Source: Lachnospiraceae bacterium
GTDB lineage: Bacteria > Bacillota > Clostridia > Lachnospirales > Lachnospiraceae
Direction of reading: 5' to 3'
DNA length: 38,500 nt
Assembly (NCBI GenBank): GCA_017634355.1
Contig: JAGBNO010000073.1
Span: forward strand, 1-38,500
The translations under genes were made by a program, and so were the position numbers. A model generated the notes under the pieces. The model made no database searches. It saw only the letters and a program-made list of their open reading frames with translations, and was not told where the DNA came from. This document shows, in pieces, positions 31,656-38,500 of the stretch. Each line of letters opens with the position of its first letter. The first letter of the stretch is position 1.

Positions 31656-32262
31656 ACGTTGAGAGGAGGGAATCTATAATTTCATAGATTTCTTCACGAC
31701 CAGACTTATCTTTAGCGGAGAAGGGCTGCATTATAAGCTCTTCTCCCTCTCTTAAAGGCGCTCTGGAAATCAGGGTATCTCTGATTTCCTGCAGAGCCTT
31801 TTCTCTCTGCGTTTTCTTTAGCTTGTCTGCTTTAGTTACTATTACATAAGGCGTATAGCCATTTCCCCTTAACCAGTCATACATCTGAAGGTCGTCGGGG
31901 GATGGGGTCCTGCGCATATCCAATAAAAGGAAAATAGCCCTTAAATCCTTCGACGAGTGAAGGTAACGCTCAATCATCTTTCCCCACGAGGCCTTGAAAT
32001 CCTTGCTGACCTTGGCATAGCCATAGCCAGGCAGGTCCACAAAATAGAACTCTTCATTTATATGGTAGAAGTTTATAGTCTGCGTCTTTCCCGGAGTTTC
32101 AGATACCCTTGCATAGTTCCGCCTGTTCATAAGCGCATTTATGAGGCTGCTTTTCCCCACATTGCTGCGGCCGGCAAAGGCTATCTCAGGCTGCCCATTC
32201 TGGGGCAGCACCTTTGTGCTTACTCCCACTACACATTCAAGGTCAACCTTCTTTATGACCAT
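31654..32262 (-). CDS. engB: Ribosome biogenesis GTPase (YihA/YsxC/EngB)
   Basis: 202 residues. Circular order of GTPase motifs is standard: G1 GRSNVGKSSLINAL (about 32-45), G2 around GKTQTINFY, G3 DLPGYGYAKV, G4 TKADKL, and a G5-like FSAKDKSG. It assists late large-subunit assembly and is essential in Bacillus subtilis. Its start lies within the end of lon (20-base overlap), an arrangement usual in Firmicutes. Last gene of the clp-lon run. Confidence 0.97.
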   Translation of the reverse strand: MVIKKVDLECVVGVSTKVLPQNGQPEIAFAGRSNVGKSSLINALMNRRNYARVSETPGKTQTINFYHINEEFYFVDLPGYGYAKVSKDFKASWGKMIERYLHSSKDLRAIFLLLDMRRTPSPDDLQMYDWLRGNGYTPYVIVTKADKLKKTQREKALQEIRDTLISRAPLREGEELIMQPFSAKDKSGREEIYEIIDSLLST

Positions 32263-34669
32263 CTGTCTTCCCCTTTTTGGAACGCTTCTTCTTGCTTGAA
32301 TCTGGCTGCGCCTTCGCCGGCAGCTCTGTAAGGGCCTCGCTTAATACCTGGTCCATACTCTCCATATAGAGAATATTTATTCCCTCTTTAATCTCCTCTG
32401 AAATCTCCTCCACATCCCTGCGGTTCTTTTCGGGCACGAGCACGGTTTTGATATGTGCATTCTTTGCGGCCAAAATCTTTTCCTTTAAGCCCCCTATGGG
32501 CAATACCCTCCCACGAAGCGTGATTTCTCCAGTCATAGCGACCGTTGCCTTTACCTTGCTTCCGGTAACAGCACTGAAAAGCGCTGTAGCCATAGTTATG
32601 CCGGCAGAAGGCCCATCCTTAGGCACTGCCCCTTCCGGTATATGTATATGGAAATCATGGTTTCTATAAAAGCTCTCAGGTATGCCATAGACAGGGCTCA
32701 CAGAGCGTACATAGCTAAGGCCTGCCCTGGCCGATTCCTTCATGACATCTCCCAGCTGGCCCGTAAGCACCAGCGCCCCCTTGCCGGGCATGATATTCAC
32801 CTCTATCTCAAGGGTAGTTCCTCCCACGCTGGTCCATGCAAGGCCCCTTACTATGCCGACTGCGTCTTCTCCCAGCTCGTCTTCCGGCAGGTATTTGGGC
32901 TTGCCCAGATATTCTTCCAGATTTTTTGCAGTGACCTTTAATGACTTCTTTTCGCCCTTGTAGACTATCTTTGCAGTCTTTCTGCAAAGCTCACCTATTC
33001 TCCGCTCCAGCTTCCTGACACCGGCTTCACGGGTATATAGGTCTATGATAGCATTTATGCCGTCGTCAGATATTTTCAGCTGCGAGGACTTTAATCCGTT
33101 TTTCTTTAACTGCTTACGGATTAAATGCTCCTTTGCTATATGGAATTTCTCATTCTGCGTATAGCCTGAGACCTCTACTACTTCCATCCTGTCCAAAAGC
33201 GGCACAGGTATCCCCTGAGTGGAATTCGCCGTAGCTATAAAGAGCACATCTGACAAATCGAGCGGCGCTTCTATATAATGGTCCCTGAAATGCTTATTCT
33301 GCTCGGCGTCCAGCACTTCCAGAAGCGCAGAAGACGTGGCCCCATGGTAATCGCTGCTGAGTTTATCGACCTCATCCAGCAGAATGAGCGGATTCCTCAC
33401 GCCTGCCTGCTGCAGCCCTGTGGCAATGACCCCAGGCATTGCCCCCACATAGGTTTTCCTGTGTCCCCTTATCTCTGCTTCATCCCTCACTCCGCCAAGG
33501 GATATGCGTATATATTTTCGCCCCAGTGCATCCGCTATTGATTTGGCTATAGAAGTCTTTCCGGTTCCGGGCGGTCCTACCAAGAGGATAATGGGGCTCT
33601 GACCCTTTTCCGTCAGGTTCTTTACCGCAAGGAATTCTATCATCCTCTCTTTGACCTTCTCCAGCCCGTAGTGGTCACGCTCCAGCACGTTCTCTGCATG
33701 CTCCAGGGACTTATTGTCTGTAGACAGCTTGTTCCAAGGTATCTCTAAGAGAGTCTCTATGTGTATCTGGTCCACTCCGCTCTCCGAAGACCCCATGGGT
33801 ATATTCCTGAACCTCTCTATCTCCTTGTAAATCTTTTCCTTTACTTCTTTGGGGGCATCCAGCTTATCACACATCTGCTGGTACTTATCTGCCTCATTTT
33901 CAGGCACCTTATCCCCCAGCTCTTCCCTTATGTAGCGAAGCTGCTCCCTCAGGAAATAGTCCCTCTGCTCCTGGTCTACACGCCCTCTGACTTTTTCGGC
34001 AAAATCGCTTCTTATACGGGCGATATCTATCTCCTGAGCGAGGATTTCCCTCACCTTTGCAAACCTGTCCTTATAAGAAACTCTCTCCAGCACCTCCTGC
34101 TTATGCTCGAAATCCAGAGGCATATTGGCGATCACGGCATCCATTAGGTCGCCCAGGTCCGGAATCTCCGAAAACTGCCGCCCTACAGCCTTTCCAATGC
34201 GGGGGAAGAAAGAAACAAATTCGGAAAAGAGTTCTTCTATTTCCCGCCTCATGGCCTCTGCCTCTTCTGCGCTCACATCCTGGGCCTTTTCCTTAGGGAA
34301 GGTGCGTATCTGGACATGGAAGTACTCCTTCTTTTTGGAGAAACGCACGACCTCTGCCCTTTCAACCGCCTCCACCATTATCCTGACTATATGTCCGGGC
34401 ATTTTTATAACCTGGCGTATCTTTGAGAGCGTGCCCATTTTATATAAGTCGTCCTTGCCGGGATCCTCTACGCTATAATTTTGTACAGCAGTGATAAAAA
34501 TCTCCTGATTTTCCAGCATGGCCGCATCTACTGCAGAAAGGGCCCTGTCGCCGCTTATGTCAAAATGTATGAGCACATTTGGCAGAATCACCAGATTCCT
34601 AAGCGCAACACAGGGGAGTTTACGGGCTGGATTTTTTTCGGCTGTGTCAGTATTTATATTCTCTTCCAT
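32243..34669 (-). CDS. lon: ATP-dependent Lon protease
   Basis: 808 residues, full length. N-terminal LON substrate-binding domain (LPCVALRNLVILPNVLIHFDI), AAA+ module with GPPGTGKTSIAKSIA, Walker B LILLDEVDKL and sensor ATANS, and the C-terminal protease domain with catalytic Ser in KDGPSAGITMATA and Lys in PIGGLKEKILAA. The C-terminus is Lys/Ser-rich. It degrades misfolded and regulatory proteins in the cytoplasm. Separated from clpX by a terminator, so it probably has its own promoter, which I could not fix. Overlaps engB by 20 bases. Confidence 0.98.
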   Translation of the reverse strand: MEENINTDTAEKNPARKLPCVALRNLVILPNVLIHFDISGDRALSAVDAAMLENQEIFITAVQNYSVEDPGKDDLYKMGTLSKIRQVIKMPGHIVRIMVEAVERAEVVRFSKKKEYFHVQIRTFPKEKAQDVSAEEAEAMRREIEELFSEFVSFFPRIGKAVGRQFSEIPDLGDLMDAVIANMPLDFEHKQEVLERVSYKDRFAKVREILAQEIDIARIRSDFAEKVRGRVDQEQRDYFLREQLRYIREELGDKVPENEADKYQQMCDKLDAPKEVKEKIYKEIERFRNIPMGSSESGVDQIHIETLLEIPWNKLSTDNKSLEHAENVLERDHYGLEKVKERMIEFLAVKNLTEKGQSPIILLVGPPGTGKTSIAKSIADALGRKYIRISLGGVRDEAEIRGHRKTYVGAMPGVIATGLQQAGVRNPLILLDEVDKLSSDYHGATSSALLEVLDAEQNKHFRDHYIEAPLDLSDVLFIATANSTQGIPVPLLDRMEVVEVSGYTQNEKFHIAKEHLIRKQLKKNGLKSSQLKISDDGINAIIDLYTREAGVRKLERRIGELCRKTAKIVYKGEKKSLKVTAKNLEEYLGKPKYLPEDELGEDAVGIVRGLAWTSVGGTTLEIEVNIMPGKGALVLTGQLGDVMKESARAGLSYVRSVSPVYGIPESFYRNHDFHIHIPEGAVPKDGPSAGITMATALFSAVTGSKVKATVAMTGEITLRGRVLPIGGLKEKILAAKNAHIKTVLVPEKNRRDVEEISEEIKEGINILYMESMDQVLSEALTELPAKAQPDSSKKKRSKKGKTDGHKEG

Positions 34670-34722
34670 AGTATTTCTCCGTGATTTTTATCTTTTCCTT
34701 AGACAATCAAAACACCCTATCG

Positions 34723-34756
34723 TAAAAACAGGGCGGAGGCCATGCATCCACCCTGT
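34723..34756 (-). terminator. Terminator after clpX
   Basis: On the minus strand ACAGGG-T-GGA pairs with TCC-G-CCCTGT around a 9-base loop and is followed by TTTTTA. It divides tig-clpP-clpX from lon-engB. Confidence 0.85.
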
Positions 34757-34787
34757 TCAAGAACAGATTCTTATTCACGAAAATGGC

Positions 34788-36053
34788 TTACTGCGCCTCT
34801 TGCTGCTCAAAATGCACCACCAGGGGCTTGCTAGTGCCCTCCACCGCTTCTTTTGTCACTATCACCTCAGATATGGAGTTCTCTGAAGGTACATTGTACA
34901 TTATATCCATCATGACCTGTTCCAGTATGGAACGCAGTCCCCTCGCTCCGGTCTTGCGTTTCAGGGCCTTATCCGCAATGGCTTCCACGGCCTTGGGTTC
35001 TATGGTGAGCTTCACATCATCGAGGTCCAAAAGCTTCACATACTGCTTGGTAATGGCATTCTTGGGCTCAGTCAAAATCCGTATCAGGGCTTCCTTGTCC
35101 AGATTGTCGAGGGCCACCGTTACAGGCAGCCTTCCTACAAGCTCAGGAATAAGCCCGAACTTATTGAGATCCCCCGGCTGCACCTGATGGAAAAGCTCTC
35201 CTATCTCCTTATCCTTCTTATAGCCAATCTCGGCATTGAAGCCTATGGACTTCTGGTCCAGCCTTGTTTCAATTATCTTATCCAGGCCCTCAAATGCGCC
35301 GCCGCAAATAAAGAGTATATTCGTGGTATCTATCTGAATAAGCTCCTGATGAGGGTGCTTCCGTCCTCCCTGGGGAGGCACAGAGGCAAGCGTGCCTTCC
35401 AAAATCTTTAGCAAGGCCTGCTGAACGCCTTCTCCCGACACATCGCGGGTAATGGATACATTCTCCCCCTTACGGGTGATCTTGTCTATCTCATCTATGT
35501 ATATGATCCCGATCTGCGCCCGCTCAATCTCATAGTCTGCGGCCTGTATGAGCTTGAGGAGTATATTCTCCACATCCTCGCCCACATAGCCGGCCTCAGT
35601 TAGGCTGGTAGCATCGGCTATGGCGAAAGGCACATTTATGACCTTGGCCAGAGTCTGGGCCAGCAAGGTCTTTCCTGTGCCCGTGGGGCCCAGCATCAGT
35701 ATATTGCTCTTCTGCAGCTCCACATCGTCACTAGCCGCATGTTCTTTGTACAGTATCCTTTTATAATGATTATATACGGCTACTGAGAGAACTTTCTTTG
35801 CCTCATCCTGCCCTATTATGTAATCATTCAGAAATGCATTGAGTTCCCTGGGCTTCAGTAGGTTGATCTGCATTTCATTTTCAGGCTCCTGGGGCTGCTC
35901 GTCCTCCATCTCCTCTTCTATGATATCAGCACATATAGCTATGCACTCATCGCATATATATGTGCCGCTGGGGCCGGAGATCAGCTTCCTCACCTGATCC
36001 TGCGTTTTGTTGCAGAAAGAACACCTTATTTTTCCTTCAATTATTTTTGCCAT
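34788..36053 (-). CDS. clpX: ATP-dependent Clp protease ATP-binding subunit ClpX
   Basis: 421 residues. N-terminal zinc domain with C11xxC14 and C34xxC37, then the AAA+ module: Walker [16 protein letters not shown], Walker [13 protein letters not shown], and pore loop GYVGEDVEN. The IGF-type loop that contacts ClpP is at EIGY/IGFNAE. It unfolds tagged proteins and feeds them to ClpP. It follows clpP by seven bases and is followed by a terminator. Confidence 0.98.
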   Translation of the reverse strand: MAKIIEGKIRCSFCNKTQDQVRKLISGPSGTYICDECIAICADIIEEEMEDEQPQEPENEMQINLLKPRELNAFLNDYIIGQDEAKKVLSVAVYNHYKRILYKEHAASDDVELQKSNILMLGPTGTGKTLLAQTLAKVINVPFAIADATSLTEAGYVGEDVENILLKLIQAADYEIERAQIGIIYIDEIDKITRKGENVSITRDVSGEGVQQALLKILEGTLASVPPQGGRKHPHQELIQIDTTNILFICGGAFEGLDKIIETRLDQKSIGFNAEIGYKKDKEIGELFHQVQPGDLNKFGLIPELVGRLPVTVALDNLDKEALIRILTEPKNAITKQYVKLLDLDDVKLTIEPKAVEAIADKALKRKTGARGLRSILEQVMMDIMYNVPSENSISEVIVTKEAVEGTSKPLVVHFEQQEAQ

Positions 36054-36060
36054 TTATCTG

Positions 36061-36666
36061 TTAGACTCCTTCAGATCCCTCAGATTCCTTGCGGCTTACA
36101 ATGACCTTGTCTACCAGGCCGTAGGCCTTTGCCTCTTCGGCATCCATCCAGTTGTCCCTCTCCGTATCTGCCTTAATAACCTCATACGGCTGCCCTGTAT
36201 TTTCAGCAAGCATACGGTTCAGTCTTTCCTTGGTGCGCATGATATGTTTTGCGCTTATCTCTATATCTGTAGCCTGTCCCTTGGCCCCGCCCAAAGGCTG
36301 GTGTATCATGACCTCGGCATTTGGCAGTATCAGCCTTTTGCCCTTTGCGCCGCCGGCCAGAAGGAATGCGCCCATAGAGGCCGCCATCCCTATGCATATA
36401 GTGGAGACATCGCACTTTATGTAATTCATGGTGTCATATATGGCCATTCCTGCGGTAATCATCCCGCCAGGGCTGTCTATATAGAAATGTATGTCCTTAT
36501 CCGGATCCTCGGCCTCCAGAAAAAGCATCTGGGCTACCACAAGCCCCGCCGTCACATCATTTACCTCGTCCCCTAAAAAGACGATCCTCTCTTTCAGCAG
36601 GCGGGAGTAAATATCATAAGCCCTCTCGCCTCTGTTCGTAGTCTCAATAACTGTAGGCACTAACAT
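36061..36666 (-). CDS. clpP: ATP-dependent Clp protease proteolytic subunit ClpP
   Basis: 201 residues. Catalytic triad visible: Ser97 in GMAASMGA, His122 in MIHQPLGG, Asp171 in ERDNWM. The N-terminal axial segment [16 protein letters not shown] and the handle region are intact. Fourteen copies form the proteolytic barrel used with ClpX. The gap to tig is 13 bases. No HrcA (CIRCE) or CtsR box was found upstream. Confidence 0.98.
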   Translation of the reverse strand: MLVPTVIETTNRGERAYDIYSRLLKERIVFLGDEVNDVTAGLVVAQMLFLEAEDPDKDIHFYIDSPGGMITAGMAIYDTMNYIKCDVSTICIGMAASMGAFLLAGGAKGKRLILPNAEVMIHQPLGGAKGQATDIEISAKHIMRTKERLNRMLAENTGQPYEVIKADTERDNWMDAEEAKAYGLVDKVIVSRKESEGSEGV

Positions 36667-36679
36667 ATTTTTTACCTCT

Positions 36680-37987
36680 TCACTCTTCTTTCTTCGGCTC
36701 TTCTTCCACAGACTCCGCTATCACCAGATCTGCCGCCTTCTCTATTGCGATGTTCTGGCGCATGGTCTTCCCTTCGTCATCGTCCATTATCTCATGCACC
36801 TTGTCTTTATTCACATGATACTGCTTAGCCAGCTTCTCCATCTCAGCGTCCATATCTTCCTCGCTGACCTCTATGCCCTCTTTATCGGCTATGGCCTTAA
36901 GCACCAGCCTGCTCTGTATATTCTTAAGGGCCTGCTCTTTCATATCGGCCCTGAGTCTTGCCTCCGGCATATTAATGTAACGCAGGTACAGCTCCATTGT
37001 GAGCCCCTGGGCCATGACATTCCTGCGGTAGTTCTCCATGAGCTGGTCTGTTTCAGTCTCTACCATGGCATCGGGGATATCCATATTGGAGTCCTCTACT
37101 ATGGCTTTGATAAGCTCGTCCTCTTTCTGCGCCTTTGCCTCCTTTTCCTTCCTCTCTGTAATGCGCCTGCGCACATCCTCCCTGTATTCATCCATGGTCT
37201 CAAACTCAGAGACATCAGAGGCAAAATCATCGTCTAACTCCGGCATTTCCTTTGTCTTGATGCCTTTCACCGTCACATGGAATACCGCGGCCTTGCCCGC
37301 CAGGGATTTTTCATGGTAATCCTCGGGGAAGGTAACATTAATATCCGGCGTATCACCTATGTTCTTGCCTATAAGCTGCTCCTCAAAATTGTCTATGAAT
37401 GAGTGAGTGCCTATCCCAAGGTCGTAGTCCGTGCCCTCGCCTCCCTCAAATGCCTCTCCGTCCACCATGCCCTTAAAGTCTATGGTGGCAATATCCCCGT
37501 CAGCTATGGGCCTGTCCTCTACAGGCACTATGCGGGAGTTTATCTCCCTCTGCTGCTCTATTTCCTTTTCCACTTCTTCATCAGTAGCGACGCTGTCCAC
37601 CGCCGTGCATTTCAGCCCCTTGTATTTCCCAAGCTCCACGCTGGGCTGAAGGGCCACCTCAGCCGTAAAGATAAAGGGCTTGCCGCTCTCCATCTGCACT
37701 ATGTCTATCTTGGGCTTTGAAGTGATTTCCAGCTCATTATGCTCCTCTACTTCACGGAAATATACAACGGGGAGCAGGTCATTAGCCGCATCTTCATAGA
37801 ATATCGTCTTTCCGTACATCTTCTCCAGAACAGCCCTGGGAGCCTTGCCCTTACGGAAGCCTGGCACACTTATACGGCTCTTCTGCTTCTGATAAGCCTT
37901 CTGTACGGAACTTTCAAATTCCTCAGCCGTAGCCTCTATGGTGAGCTTTGCCATATTGTGTTCCAAATTCTCAACCTGTAAACTCAT
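36680..37987 (-). CDS. tig: Trigger factor
   Basis: 435 residues from the ATG at 37987. N-terminal ribosome-binding domain with the signature [11 protein letters not shown], then the FKBP-type prolyl isomerase domain ([20 protein letters not shown] and [18 protein letters not shown]) and the helical C-terminal chaperone domain. A TTG at 37999 in the same frame is too close to GGAGG, so I chose the ATG, although the spacing of 13 is long. It folds nascent chains on the ribosome. tig-clpP-clpX is a common clostridial order. Confidence 0.97.
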   Translation of the reverse strand: MSLQVENLEHNMAKLTIEATAEEFESSVQKAYQKQKSRISVPGFRKGKAPRAVLEKMYGKTIFYEDAANDLLPVVYFREVEEHNELEITSKPKIDIVQMESGKPFIFTAEVALQPSVELGKYKGLKCTAVDSVATDEEVEKEIEQQREINSRIVPVEDRPIADGDIATIDFKGMVDGEAFEGGEGTDYDLGIGTHSFIDNFEEQLIGKNIGDTPDINVTFPEDYHEKSLAGKAAVFHVTVKGIKTKEMPELDDDFASDVSEFETMDEYREDVRRRITERKEKEAKAQKEDELIKAIVEDSNMDIPDAMVETETDQLMENYRRNVMAQGLTMELYLRYINMPEARLRADMKEQALKNIQSRLVLKAIADKEGIEVSEEDMDAEMEKLAKQYHVNKDKVHEIMDDDEGKTMRQNIAIEKAADLVIAESVEEEPKKEE

Positions 37988-38020
37988 AATACTTTCCAAA
38001 CCTCCATAATCTCAAGACTA

Positions 38021-38026
38021 TTATAG
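38021..38026 (-). promoter_or_regulatory. Tentative -10 of the tig operon
   Basis: TATAAT on the minus strand, overlapping the 3' end of the repeated 15-mer. No good -35 was found at 16-18 bases. Confidence 0.45.
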
Positions 38027-38037
38027 GAAACGAATTA
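38023..38037 (-). repeat. AATTCGTTTCCTATA repeat, copy 3 (before tig)
   Basis: Exact 15-mer on the minus strand, ending 35 bases before the tig ATG and reading into TATAAT. Same position relative to the gene as the rpsR copy. Confidence 0.7.
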
Positions 38038-38139
38038 GTTTGCTATACCCAATGAAAACCCTATGAGACGGCAACTTGTGTAGTATAGCATAAAGGCTTT
38101 TAAATATCTATACCGCATATTTCTTTTTTGGGCAAGCGA

Positions 38140-38181
38140 ATGCCCGCTGCCAAAGGGGAGAAATTAAGAAGCAGCGGGCAT
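38140..38181. other. Perfect 11-bp inverted repeat
   Basis: ATGCCCGCTGC (38140-38150) and GCAGCGGGCAT (38171-38181) are separated by 20 bases. No U-run follows the stem directly on either strand. It may be the end of a gene unit outside the window or an RNA structure. Confidence 0.5.
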
Positions 38182-38400
38182 CCTGAAATTGAGGGTAGAA
38201 GTTGAAAACATCTCAACTACTGATGTGAAAGCCTATCATCTTACATAAGCCATGTCAACACTGAAAGGCAAAATTCCAGTAGTGTTATACTATACTGCCA
38301 GTCCCGATAACTATCCGGCCTCAGTACACCAGGTTCATTTTTAGCAGTGCCTCGCTGCGCTCGGTACTTTGACAGTTGAATAATCATTGAATCGCTTGGA
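38182..38400. other. Noncoding stretch near right edge
   Basis: I see no gene or tRNA. GTGCCTCGCTGCGCTCGG is a GC-rich short dyad near 38347. A small RNA ending at the terminator at 38403 is possible but not shown. Confidence 0.4.
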
Positions 38401-38402
38401 AA

Positions 38403-38424
38403 CCGCCACATGGCGGCTTTTTTT
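38403..38424 (+). terminator. Plus-strand terminator at right edge
   Basis: CCGCC (38403-38407) and GGCGG (38412-38416) around ACAT, then CTTTTTTT. No coding gene on the plus strand ends just before it, so the transcript it stops is unknown. Confidence 0.75.
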
Positions 38425-38438
38425 ATGTCAAGAGGAGG

Positions 38439-38475
38439 TTGACATTTTGTTGTATATGTTGTATATGTTGTATAT
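38439..38475 (+). promoter_or_regulatory. Promoter-like region with three exact 9-base repeats
   Basis: TTGACA (38439-38444) is followed by GTTGTATAT three times without change (38449-38475). With a 17-base spacer the -10 would be TATATG at 38462-38467, inside the repeats. It points out of the window to the right. Confidence 0.55.
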
Positions 38476-38500
38476 AGGCAATCAATTCGATACTACATAG

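Noticed and set aside
36680..38100. CIRCE or CtsR heat-shock operators before tig-clpP
   Set aside because: Neither TTAGCACTC-N9-GAGTGCTAA nor a GGTCAAA direct repeat was seen in the upstream region.
38182..38402. tRNA or other stable RNA gene near the right edge
   Set aside because: No acceptor-stem pairing or T-loop signature could be found; only a terminator is clear.

Overview
The window is an ordinary-looking stretch of a Gram-positive clostridial chromosome, most likely Lachnospiraceae (inference from gene content and order: uvrC-hprK-glk-murB-rapZ-whiA-HPr, yicC-remA-gmk-rpoZ-rimO-pgsA, tig-clpP-clpX-lon-engB, a lipoprotein-type MglB, and an AAA-ATPase-like/PD-(D/E)XK protein). I see no insertion sequence, prophage, CRISPR array, rRNA or tRNA.

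Layout. 1-800: mostly intergenic, with one doubtful 142-codon frame. 802-2502 (+): a single AAA-ATPase-like/nuclease gene. 2629-3144 (-): a small P-loop nucleotide kinase-like gene. 3351-4609 (+): rpsF-ssb-rpsR behind a likely S6:S18-binding leader, closed by a strong bidirectional terminator. 4724-6070 (-): mgtE. 6144-10862 (-): yicC-remA-gmk-rpoZ-rimO-pgsA-cinA(short), tightly packed. 11106-20168 (-): uvrC, then hprK-glk-murB-rapZ-whiA-HPr/Crh-like-lipid kinase-fba, which joins DNA repair, carbon-catabolite signalling, wall precursor synthesis and glycolysis. 20387-24460 (+): mglBAC sugar ABC transporter. 24642-31612 (+): two CobW-type metal GTPases, a polytopic GT-C-like protein, an SbcD/SbcC-like (YhaO/YhaN-like) pair and an S1-domain RNA-binding protein. 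31654-37987 (-): tig-clpP-clpX-lon-engB. 38000-38500: noncoding, with hairpins, a terminator and a promoter-like triple repeat.

Points that stand out. (1) A dispersed leader element, a TCAGATATT-type box followed by a hairpin ending in AGAGGAG, occurs before three unrelated genes (the AAA-ATPase gene, mgtE, and mglC twice in tandem); stem sequences differ but pairing is kept. (2) The HPr paralogue downstream of whiA has Asp at position 15 in place of the phosphorylatable His and keeps Ser46, so it looks like a Crh-type regulator, and hprK lies in the same gene run. (3) The SbcD-like phosphoesterase has lost several metal ligands while its ATPase partner looks intact. (4) A CobW GTPase carrying about 37 His is coupled by a 4-bp overlap to a second GTPase fused to a C-terminal domain resembling DUF1980/YcgQ. 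(5) uvrC may be transcribed as a leaderless mRNA. (6) Two further short repeat families sit at promoters or leaders. All functions come from reading motifs; no database search was run.
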